Shown here piece after piece: positions 22,971-30,870 of a stretch of 45,336 nt of DNA (its first letter is position 1; each line of letters opens with the position of its first letter). The stretch lies in NCBI GenBank assembly GCA_964579735.1, contig CAZOHH010000009.1, forward strand, positions 1 to 45,336. The letters are read 5' to 3'. The notes beneath the pieces were generated by a model, which worked only from the letters and a program-made list of their open reading frames with translations, was not told the origin of the DNA and searched no databases. This DNA comes from CAILLO01 sp964579735. GTDB taxonomy: Bacteria > Bacillota > Clostridia > Saccharofermentanales > UBA5734. The position numbers were made by a program, and so were the translations under genes.

Positions 22971-23255
22971 ATGAGCAGATCGACAAGCAAGGGATATTTC
23001 ATCCAGGATGCGCTCATGAAGAGGATCGTCGCCATGAACGTCACCAACGAGAAGAAGGTCGTCAAGACCTGGTCTCGCTCCTCCACCATCTTCCCCGAGA
23101 TGGTGGGCCACACGATCGCCGTCTATGACGGACGCAAGCACGTACCCGTGTACATCACCGAGGAGATGGTCGGACACAAACTCGGCGAGTTCGCTCCCAC
23201 CCGGACCTTCCGCGGTCATTCCAAATCGACCGAAAAGGCCACGGCAGTGAAGTGA
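22971..23255 (+). CDS. rpsS: Ribosomal protein S19 (uS19)
   Basis: A 94-residue 30S head protein contacting S13. Blocks KTWSRSSTIFPEMVGHTIAVYDGRKHVPV and HKLGEFAPTRTFRGH are diagnostic. The ATG follows AAGGGAGGCTGGAACC. The second residue onward (SRSTSKGYFIQDALMK) matches the family opening. Normal length; 21 bases after rplB. Confidence 0.98.
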   Translation: MSRSTSKGYFIQDALMKRIVAMNVTNEKKVVKTWSRSSTIFPEMVGHTIAVYDGRKHVPVYITEEMVGHKLGEFAPTRTFRGHSKSTEKATAVK

Positions 23256-23284
23256 CGAAGACATAGGAAGGGAGGAACCGCAAA

Positions 23285-23761
23285 GTGGAAAAGAAGGTCA
23301 TGTCCAAGGAGTACATGCTCGAGAATCGCGAAGAGATTCTCTCTCGGTACTCCACCGAGCATAGACAGTTCCAGAAGCCCGCGCTTCTCACCAAGAAGGA
23401 GCGCAAGGTCCTCGGCGTCGGCAAGGACGAGGGGCGCGCGATCGCCCGCTACGTCCGGTTGTCCTCGCGCAAGGCGAACATCGTGATCAACCTGATCAAG
23501 GACCGGAGCCTCGATGAAGCCTTCGCCATCCTGAAGTACACGCCGAAGGCCGGATCGCCCATCCTCGAGAAGCTGCTGAAGTCCGCGGAAGCGAACGCCG
23601 TCAACAACAACGGACTTTCGCGCGACGCGCTCTTCGTCTCCGACTGCTTCGCGAACCAGGGTCCCACGCTCAAGCGCATCATGCCGAGAGCCCGGGGAAG
23701 CGCGAGCAAGATCCACAAGAGGACCAGCCACATCACGCTGGTTCTCAAGGAAAGAAAGTAG
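23285..23761 (+). CDS. rplV: Ribosomal protein L22 (uL22) with a long N-terminal extension
   Basis: A 50S protein with a hairpin in the exit tunnel near the L4 loop. The conserved core starts at about residue 52 (AIARYVRLSSRKANIVINLIK) and ends with the tunnel hairpin region PRARGSASKIHKRTSHI. The protein is 158 residues against the usual 110-115: about 47 extra residues precede the core, charged and probably helical (EYMLENREEILSRY, then KKERKVLGVGKDEG). The GTG at 23285 follows AAGGGAGGAACCG, an excellent site, and there is no comparable site nearer the core. Internal ATGs at codons 6 and 11 would still keep most of the extension. Confidence 0.95.
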   Translation: MEKKVMSKEYMLENREEILSRYSTEHRQFQKPALLTKKERKVLGVGKDEGRAIARYVRLSSRKANIVINLIKDRSLDEAFAILKYTPKAGSPILEKLLKSAEANAVNNNGLSRDALFVSDCFANQGPTLKRIMPRARGSASKIHKRTSHITLVLKERK

Positions 23762-23772
23762 GAGGACGGTAG

Positions 23773-24444
23773 ATGGGCCAGAAGGTCAACCCCCACGGTC
23801 TCCGGATCGGCATCATCAAGGACTGGGATACCAAGTGGTACGCCAGCAAGAAGGATTTCAGCGCTTTTCTCGTCGAAGACAAGAGAATCCGCGATCTCCT
23901 GAAGAAGGACCTCTTCGCAGCCGGCATATCCCGTATCGAGATCGAGCGCAAGGGTGAGGAGAAGATCCTCGTCGCCATCCACGCCGCCAAGCCCGGTGTC
24001 GTCATCGGACGCCAGGGTGCCGGTGTCGAGGAGATCAAGAAGAAACTGCAGTCACGTTTCAAGAGGCAGTTCTTCATCAACATCACCGAAGTCAAGTCGC
24101 CCGACATGGAGGCGCAGCTCGTGGCCGAGAACATCGCGGCACAGCTCGAGAAGCGCATCTCCTTCCGCCGTGCGATGAAGCAGACCATGCAGCGCGCCAT
24201 GAAGTCGGGCGCCAAGGGCATCAAGACCCAGGTCTGCGGAAGACTCGGCGGCGCCGAGATCGCCCGCACCGAACACTACCACGAGGGTACGATTCCCCTG
24301 CAGACGCTCCGCGCCGACATCGACTATGGATTCACCGAGGCCAGCACGACGTACGGCCGAATCGGCGTCAAGGTCTGGATCTACAAGGGCGAGGTCTTCC
24401 CGGCTCCGAGGAAGCCCGTCGTCGCGGAAGGAGGGGAGTCCTGA
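23773..24444 (+). CDS. rpsC: Ribosomal protein S3 (uS3)
   Basis: A 223-residue 30S protein at the mRNA entry site. It opens GQKVNPHGLRIGIIKDWDTKWYA, followed by the KH domain with the KPGVVIGRQGAGVEEIKKKL loop and a C-terminal domain containing ARTEHYHEG and YGRIGVKVWIYKGE. Length is normal. The ATG follows GTAGGAGGACGGTAG. Its stop shares one base with the rplP start. Confidence 0.98.
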   Translation: MGQKVNPHGLRIGIIKDWDTKWYASKKDFSAFLVEDKRIRDLLKKDLFAAGISRIEIERKGEEKILVAIHAAKPGVVIGRQGAGVEEIKKKLQSRFKRQFFINITEVKSPDMEAQLVAENIAAQLEKRISFRRAMKQTMQRAMKSGAKGIKTQVCGRLGGAEIARTEHYHEGTIPLQTLRADIDYGFTEASTTYGRIGVKVWIYKGEVFPAPRKPVVAEGGES

Positions 24445-24878
24445 TGCTTCTCCCGAAGAGAGTCAAGTATAGAAGGGTGCACCGCGGTCGCATGACCGGC
24501 AAGGCCACCCGTGGAAACTTCGTCAGTTACGGCGACTTCGGCCTCGCGGCCCTCGAGCCCGGCTGGATCACCAGCAACCAGATCGAAGCGGCCCGTGTCG
24601 CGATCAACCGCTTCGTCAAGCGCGGCGGCAAGGTCTGGATCAACATCTTCCCCGACAAGCCCGTCACCAAGAAGCCTGCCGAAACCCGAATGGGCTCCGG
24701 CAAGGGTTCCCCCGAATTCTGGGTCGCCGTCGTGAAACCGGGACGCGTGATGTTCGAGATCGCCGGGGTTCCAGAGGCGGATGCCCGCGAGGCGATGCGC
24801 CTCGCCGGACACAAGCTCCCCATCCAGTGCCGGTTCGTGGCGCGCGAAAAGGAAGGTGAAGTGCATGAAGGCGAATGA
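24444..24878 (+). CDS. rplP: Ribosomal protein L16 (uL16)
   Basis: A 144-residue 50S protein that helps position the acceptor stem of A-site tRNA. It opens MLLPKRVKYRRVHRGRMTG and contains FGLAALEPGWITSNQIEAAR and RMGSGKGSPEFWVAVVKPG. Length is typical. The start overlaps the rpsC stop by one base and its end overlaps rpmC by 14 bases, so the three genes are tightly coupled. Confidence 0.98.
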   Translation: MLLPKRVKYRRVHRGRMTGKATRGNFVSYGDFGLAALEPGWITSNQIEAARVAINRFVKRGGKVWINIFPDKPVTKKPAETRMGSGKGSPEFWVAVVKPGRVMFEIAGVPEADAREAMRLAGHKLPIQCRFVAREKEGEVHEGE

Positions 24879-25074
24879 TATCCGCGAGATCCGCGAAAAG
24901 ACCGTCGCTGAGCTCGATGACGAGTTGAAGGCCCTGAAGTCGGAACTCTTCAAGCTTCGTTTCCAGCATGCGACCAACCAGCTCGACAACCCACTGAAGC
25001 TCCGCAGCGTCAAGCGGGACATCGCGCGGGTCAAGACGATCCAGCGTGAAATCGAGCTCAAGGGCGCCAAGTGA
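24865..25074 (+). CDS. rpmC: Ribosomal protein L29 (uL29)
   Basis: A 69-residue two-helix protein at the tunnel exit. It opens MKANDIREIREKTVAELDDE and contains LFKLRFQHATNQLDNP and the conserved KRDIARVKT. The ATG at 24865 lies inside the end of rplP behind a GGAAGGTGAAG site, giving a 14-base overlap. No other start would give a normal-length L29. Confidence 0.96.
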   Translation: MKANDIREIREKTVAELDDELKALKSELFKLRFQHATNQLDNPLKLRSVKRDIARVKTIQREIELKGAK

Positions 25075-25094
25075 GCGGCGCGGAGGAAGCCAAG

Positions 25095-25352
25095 ATGGAA
25101 GACAGGAACCTCAGGAAGACCCGAATCGGCGTCGTGAAGAGCGACAAGATGGACAAGACCATCGTCGTCACCGTCGAAGAGCATGTCCAGCACCCGCTCT
25201 ACAAGAAGATCGTCAAGCGCACCTACCGACTGAAGGCGCATGACGAGAAGAACGAGTGCGGAATCGGCGACAAGGTAAAGGTCATGGAGACCCGCCCCCT
25301 CAGCAAGGACAAGCGCTGGCGGCTGGTCGAGATCGTCGAGAAGGCGAAGTAG
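25095..25352 (+). CDS. rpsQ: Ribosomal protein S17 (uS17)
   Basis: An 85-residue OB-fold 30S protein. Blocks RKTRIGVVKSDKMDKTIVV, KRTYRLKAHDEKNECGIGD and ETRPLSKDKRWRLVEI are diagnostic. The ATG at 25095 follows CGGAGGAAGCC; a GTG at 25071 overlapping the rpmC stop would add eight residues but lacks a well-spaced site of its own. Conserved sequence begins right after the chosen start. Confidence 0.96.
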   Translation: MEDRNLRKTRIGVVKSDKMDKTIVVTVEEHVQHPLYKKIVKRTYRLKAHDEKNECGIGDKVKVMETRPLSKDKRWRLVEIVEKAK

Positions 25353-25390
25353 CGACCGACCGGGGATAACCGGGAAGGAGGAGACTCAAT

Positions 25391-25759
25391 ATGATCCAGG
25401 TCCAGAGCATTCTCAAGTCCGCCGACAACACCGGCGCCAAGGAACTCATGTGCATCAAGGTGCTGGGTGGCTCCTGGCGGAAGTACGCCAATATCGGCGA
25501 CGTCATCGTCTGCTCCGTTCGCGAAGCGACGCCCGGTGGCGTTGTCAAGAAGGGCGAAGTCGTCCGCTGCGTCATCGTTCGGACCCGGCGCGGCGCGCGT
25601 CGTCCCGATGGCTCCTATATCAAATTCGACGAGAACGCCGCCGTTCTGATCAAAGAGGACAAGAACCCCCGAGGCACCCGCATCTTCGGGCCGGTCGCAC
25701 GTGAGCTCAGGGACAAGGACTACATGAAGATCCTCTCCCTGGCCCCCGAAGTACTGTAA
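25391..25759 (+). CDS. rplN: Ribosomal protein L14 (uL14)
   Basis: A 122-residue 50S protein at the subunit interface. It opens MIQVQSILKSADNTGAKELMCIK and contains the GDVIVCSVREATPGG and RGTRIFGPVARELR blocks. Length is exact for the family. The ATG follows AAGGAGGAGACTCAAT. The 38-base gap from rpsQ contains no promoter that I can see. Confidence 0.98.
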   Translation: MIQVQSILKSADNTGAKELMCIKVLGGSWRKYANIGDVIVCSVREATPGGVVKKGEVVRCVIVRTRRGARRPDGSYIKFDENAAVLIKEDKNPRGTRIFGPVARELRDKDYMKILSLAPEVL

Positions 25760-25772
25760 GGAGGGGAGAGCG

Positions 25773-26117
25773 ATGGCGAACAAGATACACGTCAGGGAAA
25801 AGGACAACGTGATCGTCCTGAGCGGCAAGGATGCCGGCAAGAGCGGCAAGATCCTGAAGGTCATGGTCGACGACAACCGCGTTCTAGTCGAAGGCGTCAA
25901 CATGGCGACCAAGCACAAGAAGCCGAGAGGGCGCTACCAGCAGGGCGGAATCATCCACCAGGAGGCTCCGATCCACGCCTCGAACGTCATGCTCGTCTGC
26001 AGCGAATGCAAGCATCCGACCAAGGTCATGCGCGAAATCCGCGAAAGCGGCGAGAAGGTCCGCAAGTGTCGGAAGTGCGGCGCGGTCCTCGACACCGTCC
26101 GTGAAGCCGCGAAGTGA
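25773..26117 (+). CDS. rplX: Ribosomal protein L24 (uL24), zinc-ribbon form
   Basis: A 114-residue 50S assembly protein. The KOW motif is in the N-terminal part (VIVLSGKDAGKSGKILKV), followed by VEGVNMATKHKKP. The C-terminal half has two Cys pairs (CSECKHPTKV and CRKCGAVLD) that would form a zinc ribbon. The ATG follows AAGGAGGGGAGAGCG, 13 bases after rplN. Confidence 0.97.
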   Translation: MANKIHVREKDNVIVLSGKDAGKSGKILKVMVDDNRVLVEGVNMATKHKKPRGRYQQGGIIHQEAPIHASNVMLVCSECKHPTKVMREIRESGEKVRKCRKCGAVLDTVREAAK

Positions 26118-26141
26118 TGACGGCAAGGGGGTAGGAAACAG

Positions 26142-26681
26142 ATGGTAAGACTGAAGGACAAGTTCAAACAGGAAGTCGCGCCAGCGATGATGGCGCACTT
26201 CAAGTACACCTCGACGATGCAGATCCCGAAGGTCGACAAGATCGTCCTCAACATGGGCGTCGGCGAAGTCAAGGACAACCCCAAGGCGATCGAGAGCGCG
26301 GCCGCCGACATGGCCCTGATCGCAGGGCAGCGTCCCATCATCACCAAGGCGAAGAAGTCCGTTTCGGCCTTCAAGCTGAGAGAGGGAATGAACATCGGCT
26401 GCAAGGTCACCCTCCGTGGAGACCGCATGTATGAATTCCTCGACAAACTCGTGAGCGTCGCGCTCCCCAGAGTCCGCGACTTCCGTGGCGTCAACCCCAA
26501 TTCCTTCGACGGACGGGGAAACTACGCTCTCGGTGTCAAGGAACAGCTGATCTTCCCCGAGATCGACTACGACAAGATCGACCGCATCCGTGGGATGGAC
26601 ATCATCATCGTGACCTCTGCGCCCACGGACGAAGAGGCCCGGGAACTGCTCCGGCTGCTCGGCATGCCGTTCAGCAAGTGA
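26142..26681 (+). CDS. rplE: Ribosomal protein L5 (uL5)
   Basis: A 179-residue 50S protein that contacts 5S rRNA and P-site tRNA. Blocks: MQIPKVDKIVLNMGVGE, GQRPIITKAKKSVSAFKLREGM, LPRVRDFRGVNPNSFDGRGNY and DIIIVTSAPTDEEARELL. Length is typical. The ATG follows a weaker AAGGGGGTAGG site than those of its neighbours. Confidence 0.98.
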   Translation: MVRLKDKFKQEVAPAMMAHFKYTSTMQIPKVDKIVLNMGVGEVKDNPKAIESAAADMALIAGQRPIITKAKKSVSAFKLREGMNIGCKVTLRGDRMYEFLDKLVSVALPRVRDFRGVNPNSFDGRGNYALGVKEQLIFPEIDYDKIDRIRGMDIIIVTSAPTDEEARELLRLLGMPFSK

Positions 26682-26701
26682 GACGAGGGAGGTAGGAACC
26701 C

Positions 26702-26887
26702 ATGGCAAAGAAGTCGATGATCCTGAAGCAGCAGAAGGAACCCAAGTTCAGTACTCGTGGGTACAACCGCTGCAAGCTCTGCGGTAGGCCGCACGCCTAT
26801 ATGCGCAGATACGGCGTCTGCCGTCTTTGCTTCAGGTCCCTCGCATACAAGGGTCAGATCCCCGGCGTCCGCAAGGCCAGCTGGTAG
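26702..26887 (+). CDS. rpsN: Ribosomal protein S14, type Z (zinc-binding uS14)
   Basis: A 61-residue 30S head protein. The short zinc form is shown by two CxxC pairs, CKLCG at about residues 24-28 and CRLC at about 40-43, and the family ending IPGVRKASW. The long zinc-free S14 seen in many bacteria is not present here. The ATG follows GGGAGGTAGGAACCC. Confidence 0.98.
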   Translation: MAKKSMILKQQKEPKFSTRGYNRCKLCGRPHAYMRRYGVCRLCFRSLAYKGQIPGVRKASW

Positions 26888-26908
26888 CGCAAGGAAGGAG
26901 GAAGGCAC

Positions 26909-27304
26909 ATGCAGATCACCGATTCCATCGCCGACATGCTGACGAGAATCCGCAACGCGGCTTCGACCAATCACGGAACCGTCGATGTACCGGCTTCCAA
27001 CGTCAAGAAGGCCATCGCGCAGATCCTGCTCGACGAAGGCTACATCCACCGCTTCGAGTCCATCGAGGACGAACTCCAGGGCGTCATCCGCATCACGCTG
27101 AAGTACGCCGGCAAGAAGTCCGTCATTTCAGGTCTCAAGAGGATTTCCCGTCCCGGTCTCCGCGTGTACGCCCCCGCCGAGAAGCTCCCGAAGGTCCTCG
27201 GAGGGCTCGGCATCGCCATCGTATCGACCTCGAGCGGAATCATGACCGACCGGAGCGCCCGCGGCAAGGGCATCGGCGGAGAAGTTCTCGCTTACATCTG
27301 GTAA
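26909..27304 (+). CDS. rpsH: Ribosomal protein S8 (uS8)
   Basis: A 131-residue 30S platform protein. It opens MQITDSIADMLTRIRNAAST and contains VPASNVKKAIAQILLDEGY, RISRPGLRVYAPAEKLP and the C-terminal STSSGIMTDRSARGKGIGGE, all typical. In enteric bacteria S8 is the translational repressor of the spc operon. The ATG follows AAGGAGGAAGGCAC. The following 76-base gap contains a hairpin. Confidence 0.98.
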   Translation: MQITDSIADMLTRIRNAASTNHGTVDVPASNVKKAIAQILLDEGYIHRFESIEDELQGVIRITLKYAGKKSVISGLKRISRPGLRVYAPAEKLPKVLGGLGIAIVSTSSGIMTDRSARGKGIGGEVLAYIW

Positions 27305-27329
27305 CTGGAGGACTCTGAAAGGGGCGTCG

Positions 27330-27345
27330 CGTCGGAAACCCGACG
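27330..27345 (+). other. Hairpin in the rpsH-rplF gap
   Basis: Perfect arms CGTCGG (27330-27335) and CCGACG (27340-27345) with an AAAC loop. It lies in an unusually long gap (76 bases) for the spc operon, where most gaps are 10-40 bases. No T run follows. A role in mRNA processing or r-protein feedback is possible. Confidence 0.45.
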
Positions 27346-27380
27346 GACCGCTCGCAATCTGAAGAGCAGGAGGTGCAGTC

Positions 27381-27926
27381 ATGTCAAGAATCGGCAGAAT
27401 GCCGGTCGAGATCCCCGCGGGGGTGAAAATCGACCTGGATGGCAGCGCGATCACGGTGAAGGGCCCCAAGGGCACGCTCTCCATGGTCGCACACAAGGAC
27501 ATCGTGGTTCGCGCGGAGGGAGATCGTCTCCTTATCGAACGGCCTAGCGACTCGAAGACCCACAAGTCGCTCCATGGCTTGACCCGGTCGTTGGTGCAGA
27601 ACATGGTCACCGGCGTGTCGGTCGGCTTCGAGAAGGCGCTCGAGGTCAGCGGCGTCGGTTACAAGGCGACGAAGTCGGGCAAGAAGCTGACGCTCAGCAT
27701 CGGCTACTCGCATCTGGTGGAGATGGAGGATCCGGACGGTATCACCGTCGAGGTCCCCGCACCTACCAAGATCATCGTCAAGGGATGCGACAAGCAGCTG
27801 GTCGGCGAGACCGCCGCCAAGATCCGTGCGAAGCGAGTACCCGACGCCTATCAGGGCAAGGGCATCAAGTACGCCACCGAGGTCCTCAAGCTCAAAGAGG
27901 GCAAGACCGGCGGCAAGGCCAAGTAG
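27381..27926 (+). CDS. rplF: Ribosomal protein L6 (uL6)
   Basis: A 181-residue 50S protein near the factor-binding site, made of two similar domains. It opens MSRIGRMPVEIPAGVKI with VKGPKGTL, and the second domain carries the conserved tail of GCDKQLVGETAAKIRAKRVPDAYQGKGIKY. The ATG follows GCAGGAGGTGCAGTC. Normal length. Confidence 0.98.
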   Translation: MSRIGRMPVEIPAGVKIDLDGSAITVKGPKGTLSMVAHKDIVVRAEGDRLLIERPSDSKTHKSLHGLTRSLVQNMVTGVSVGFEKALEVSGVGYKATKSGKKLTLSIGYSHLVEMEDPDGITVEVPAPTKIIVKGCDKQLVGETAAKIRAKRVPDAYQGKGIKYATEVLKLKEGKTGGKAK

Positions 27927-27943
27927 AAGAAGGGGTGAGACGA

Positions 27944-28312
27944 ATGATCAGCAAACCACGCAGACAGGAGTCCCGCAAGCGCAAGCACGAGCGTGTCCGC
28001 AAGAAGATCACCGGCACCTCCGAGCGCCCTCGCCTCTGCGTCTTCCGCAGCCTTACCAACATCTATGCCCAGGTCGTGGACGATGTCACGGGGACCACCC
28101 TCGCCGCCGCCTCCACGCTCGAAAAGGACATCAAGGACAAGCTCGCCAGCGGCGGGAACAAGGACGCGGCTGCCGAAGTCGGCAAGCTCGTCGCTGCCCG
28201 TGCCGTCGAGAAGGGTATCTCCGCCGTGGTGTTCGACCGTGGCGGCTACATCTACCACGGTCGAGTGAAGTCTCTCGCCGAGGCGGCCCGTGAAGCCGGC
28301 CTCCAGTTCTGA
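27944..28312 (+). CDS. rplR: Ribosomal protein L18 (uL18)
   Basis: A 122-residue 5S rRNA-binding protein. Blocks: KRKHERVRKKITGTSERPRLCVFRS, NIYAQVVDDVTGTTLAAAST, and the C-terminal VVFDRGGYIYHGRVKSLAEAAREAGL. The ATG at 27944 is 17 bases after the rplF stop with a GAAGGGGTGAG site. Normal length. Confidence 0.98.
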   Translation: MISKPRRQESRKRKHERVRKKITGTSERPRLCVFRSLTNIYAQVVDDVTGTTLAAASTLEKDIKDKLASGGNKDAAAEVGKLVAARAVEKGISAVVFDRGGYIYHGRVKSLAEAAREAGLQF

Positions 28313-28330
28313 CAAGAGGAGGGAAGTTAA

Positions 28331-28828
28331 GTGCGAATCGATGCCAACACACTGGATCTCAAGGAAAAAGTGATCCACATCGGTCGAGTCTCCAAGACCG
28401 TCAAAGGCGGACGCAACTTCCGCTTCTCCGCGCTCGTCATCGTCGGTGACGAGAACGGCCATGTCGGAAAGGGACTCGGCAAAGCAGCCGAAATCCCGGA
28501 CGCCATCCGCAAGGGGATCGAGGACGCCAAGAAGAACCTGATCGAGGTTCCGCTGAGCGGCACGACCATCCCCCACGAGACCATCGGAAACTTCGGCGCA
28601 GGAAGCGTCCTGCTGAAGCCTGCCAGCGAAGGTACCGGCGTCATCGCCGGCGGTCCGGTCCGTGCCGTGCTAGAACTCGCCGGCATCAAGGACATCCGCA
28701 CGAAGTCGCTCGGAACGAACAACCCCAACAACATGGTGAACGCCACCATGGCCGGGTTGAGCGATCTGAAGTCGCCTGAAGCGGTCGCCCGTCTCCGCGG
28801 CAAGTCCGTGGAAGAGATCCTGGGTTAG
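28331..28828 (+). CDS. rpsE: Ribosomal protein S5 (uS5)
   Basis: A 165-residue 30S protein involved in decoding accuracy. Features: the N-terminal dsRNA-binding-like domain with VSKTVKGGRNFRFSALVIVGD and GHVGKGLGKAAEIPDAIRKG, then the C-terminal domain with GGPVRAVLELAGIKDIRTKSLG. The start is a GTG at 28331 after AGAGGAGGGAAGTTAA. Normal length. Confidence 0.98.
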   Translation: MRIDANTLDLKEKVIHIGRVSKTVKGGRNFRFSALVIVGDENGHVGKGLGKAAEIPDAIRKGIEDAKKNLIEVPLSGTTIPHETIGNFGAGSVLLKPASEGTGVIAGGPVRAVLELAGIKDIRTKSLGTNNPNNMVNATMAGLSDLKSPEAVARLRGKSVEEILG

Positions 28829-28839
28829 GGGGAATCACC

Positions 28840-29037
28840 GTGGCGACATTACAGATCACGCTCATCAGGAGCATCAACAAGGCTCAGAAGAATCAGATCG
28901 AGACCGTCAAGGCCCTCGGCCTGCGCAAGATCGGACAAACCGTGGTGCAGCAGGACAACGCCGCGACGCGCGGCATGGTCCGAACCGTTGCCCATCTGGT
29001 CCGTTGCGAAGAACCCAAGGGAGGTAGCGCACAATGA
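28840..29037 (+). CDS. rpmD: Ribosomal protein L30 (uL30)
   Basis: A 65-residue 50S protein. Blocks LQITLIRSINKAQKNQIETVKALGLRKIGQTVVQ and the C-terminal GMVRTVAHLVRCEE are diagnostic. The start is a GTG at 28840. The preceding site (TTAGGGGGAATCACC) is mediocre, but conserved sequence begins at residue 2. It overlaps rplO by four bases (ATGA). Confidence 0.96.
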   Translation: MATLQITLIRSINKAQKNQIETVKALGLRKIGQTVVQQDNAATRGMVRTVAHLVRCEEPKGGSAQ

Positions 29038-29477
29038 AGCTCAATGAACTCAAGGCTTCACCTGGAGCCAACATCACACCGAAGCGCAAGGGCCGCGGAG
29101 TCGGTTCCGGCAACGGCAAGACCGGCGGACATGGCCACAAGGGTCAGAACGCAAGAGCCGGCGGCGGCGTGCGTCTTGGTTTCGAAGGCGGCCAGATGCC
29201 CCTGTACCGCCGTCTCCCGAAGCGCGGATTCAACAACACGCGCTTCGCGACGAACTACGCGGTCGTCAATGTCGGTGACTTGAACCAGTTCCGCAGCGGT
29301 TCGACCGTGACGACGGAAGTCCTCGTCAAGGCGCGCCTCGTGACCGCGAAGCTGGACGGAGTCCGCATCCTCGGTTTCGGCGAATTGACCAAGAAGCTCA
29401 AGGTCAAGGTCACTGGATTCAGCGCCACCGCACGTGAAAAGATCGAAAAGGCCGGAGGGTCCGTCGAGGAGGTATAA
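29034..29477 (+). CDS. rplO: Ribosomal protein L15 (uL15)
   Basis: A 147-residue 50S protein. The Gly/Lys/Arg-rich N-terminus is typical: MKLNELKASPGANITPKRKG, GSGNGKTGGHGHKGQNAR, FEGGQMPLYRRLPKRGF. The C-terminal half holds the globular domain ending in EKAGGSVEEV. The ATG follows AAGGGAGGTAGCGCAC inside the end of rpmD. Confidence 0.98.
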   Translation: MKLNELKASPGANITPKRKGRGVGSGNGKTGGHGHKGQNARAGGGVRLGFEGGQMPLYRRLPKRGFNNTRFATNYAVVNVGDLNQFRSGSTVTTEVLVKARLVTAKLDGVRILGFGELTKKLKVKVTGFSATAREKIEKAGGSVEEV

Positions 29478-29481
29478 CCAA

Positions 29482-30783
29482 ATGCCTGGAATGATCGACA
29501 CGATCAAGAACGCCTTCAAGATTCCAGACCTCAGAAAGAAGCTGCTTCTCACTCTGGGGCTCCTGGTCGTCTACCGCATCGGATGCGCCGTTCCGGTTCC
29601 CGGAATCAATATCGCCGCCTTTGGAAGACTCGTCGACAATCTCGGAGACATCGGAAGCCTGTTCAACGTCATCTCGGGCGGCGCGCTCAAGGCCGTCTCC
29701 ATCTTCGCCATGAGCATCACGCCCTACATCAACGCCTCCATCATCATGCAGCTCCTCACCGTCGTCATCCCCTCCCTGGAGAAGCTCCAGAAGGAAGGCG
29801 AAGAGGGCCGCAAGAAGATCATGCAGTATGTCCGCTACGCCACCATCGCACTCGGCCTGCTCGAAGCGACGGCCCTCTGGTATGGCGCCCGCAGCGCACA
29901 GTCCGACGCGCTTCCGGCGTTCCTCAACGCCATCGTCATCATCTTCAGCTTCACGGCTGGAACGACCTTCATCATGTGGCTCGGCGAGCAGATCAACGAG
30001 TTCGGCATCGGCAACGGAATCTCGCTCATGATCTTCGCCGGCATCGTCTCCCGCGGACCGAGCGGAATCTCGACCCTGTGGCAGTACTTCCAGAGCTGGA
30101 CGACCGGCGGAAACATCCTCGTATCCGTCGCAATGGTCCTCCTGGTCGTCGTCGCCTTCCTCGCGATCGTCGCGGCCGTCATCTACGTCCAGATGGCCGA
30201 ACGCCGCATCACCGTCCAATACGCGAAGCGCGTGGTCGGACGCAAGATGTACGGCGGTCAGAGCACCTATCTTCCCATCAAGGTCAACATGGCCGGCGTC
30301 ATCCCGATCATCTTCGCGATGTCGATCATGACCCTGCCCGCGACCATCATCTCCTTCTTCTTCGCGAACAGCACCAGCCCCATCATCCTTTTCCTCAACA
30401 AGATCACGCAGCAGAGCCTCATCTACTACATCGTCTACGCGCTCATGATCTTCGGCTTCACGTTCTTCTACTCGATGATCCAGTTCAATCCCGTCGAGGT
30501 GGCGAACAACCTGCAGAAGAACGGCGGTTTCATTCCGGGATACCGCCCGGGACGGCCCACCGCCGAATTCATCTCCCGCGTCAGCAATCGTCTCACGTGG
30601 TTCAACGGCATATTCCTCGCTCTGGTCACGATCTTCCCGGTGGTCCTGGGCGGTCTGACCAAGGCTCCGGGCCTCTGGTTCGGCGGCACGGCCGTGCTGA
30701 TCCTCGTCGGCGTCGCGATCGATCTGGTCAACCAGCTCGAATCGCAGATGATGATGCGGCATTATAAGGGATTCCTTGACTGA
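29482..30783 (+). CDS. secY: Protein translocase channel SecY
   Basis: The central subunit of the SecYEG channel in the cytoplasmic membrane. A 433-residue protein with ten membrane helices and family motifs: YRIGCAVPVPGI after the first helix, FAMSITPYINASIIMQL (helix 2), GEQINEFGIGNGISL, KVNMAGVIPIIFAMS and the late loop NPVEVANNLQKNGGFIPGYRPG. The ATG at 29482 follows GAGGAGGTATAACCA, four bases after rplO. A stable hairpin follows the stop. Confidence 0.98.
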   Translation: MPGMIDTIKNAFKIPDLRKKLLLTLGLLVVYRIGCAVPVPGINIAAFGRLVDNLGDIGSLFNVISGGALKAVSIFAMSITPYINASIIMQLLTVVIPSLEKLQKEGEEGRKKIMQYVRYATIALGLLEATALWYGARSAQSDALPAFLNAIVIIFSFTAGTTFIMWLGEQINEFGIGNGISLMIFAGIVSRGPSGISTLWQYFQSWTTGGNILVSVAMVLLVVVAFLAIVAAVIYVQMAERRITVQYAKRVVGRKMYGGQSTYLPIKVNMAGVIPIIFAMSIMTLPATIISFFFANSTSPIILFLNKITQQSLIYYIVYALMIFGFTFFYSMIQFNPVEVANNLQKNGGFIPGYRPGRPTAEFISRVSNRLTWFNGIFLALVTIFPVVLGGLTKAPGLWFGGTAVLILVGVAIDLVNQLESQMMMRHYKGFLD

Positions 30784-30802
30784 AAATTCGGGGAATCGCG
30801 CG

Positions 30803-30835
30803 GGAGGGCGTCCTGTCTCTGGCAGGATGCCCTCC
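30803..30835 (+). other. Stable hairpin between secY and adk
   Basis: Arms GGAGGGCGTCCTG (30803-30815) and CAGGATGCCCTCC (30823-30835) pair over 13 positions with one G-T. There is no T run, so full termination is unlikely; mRNA processing, 3'-end protection of the upstream transcript or pausing are options. Confidence 0.65.
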
Positions 30836-30870
30836 TTGCCATATCCGGAACACACAGAGGAGGGACAACC

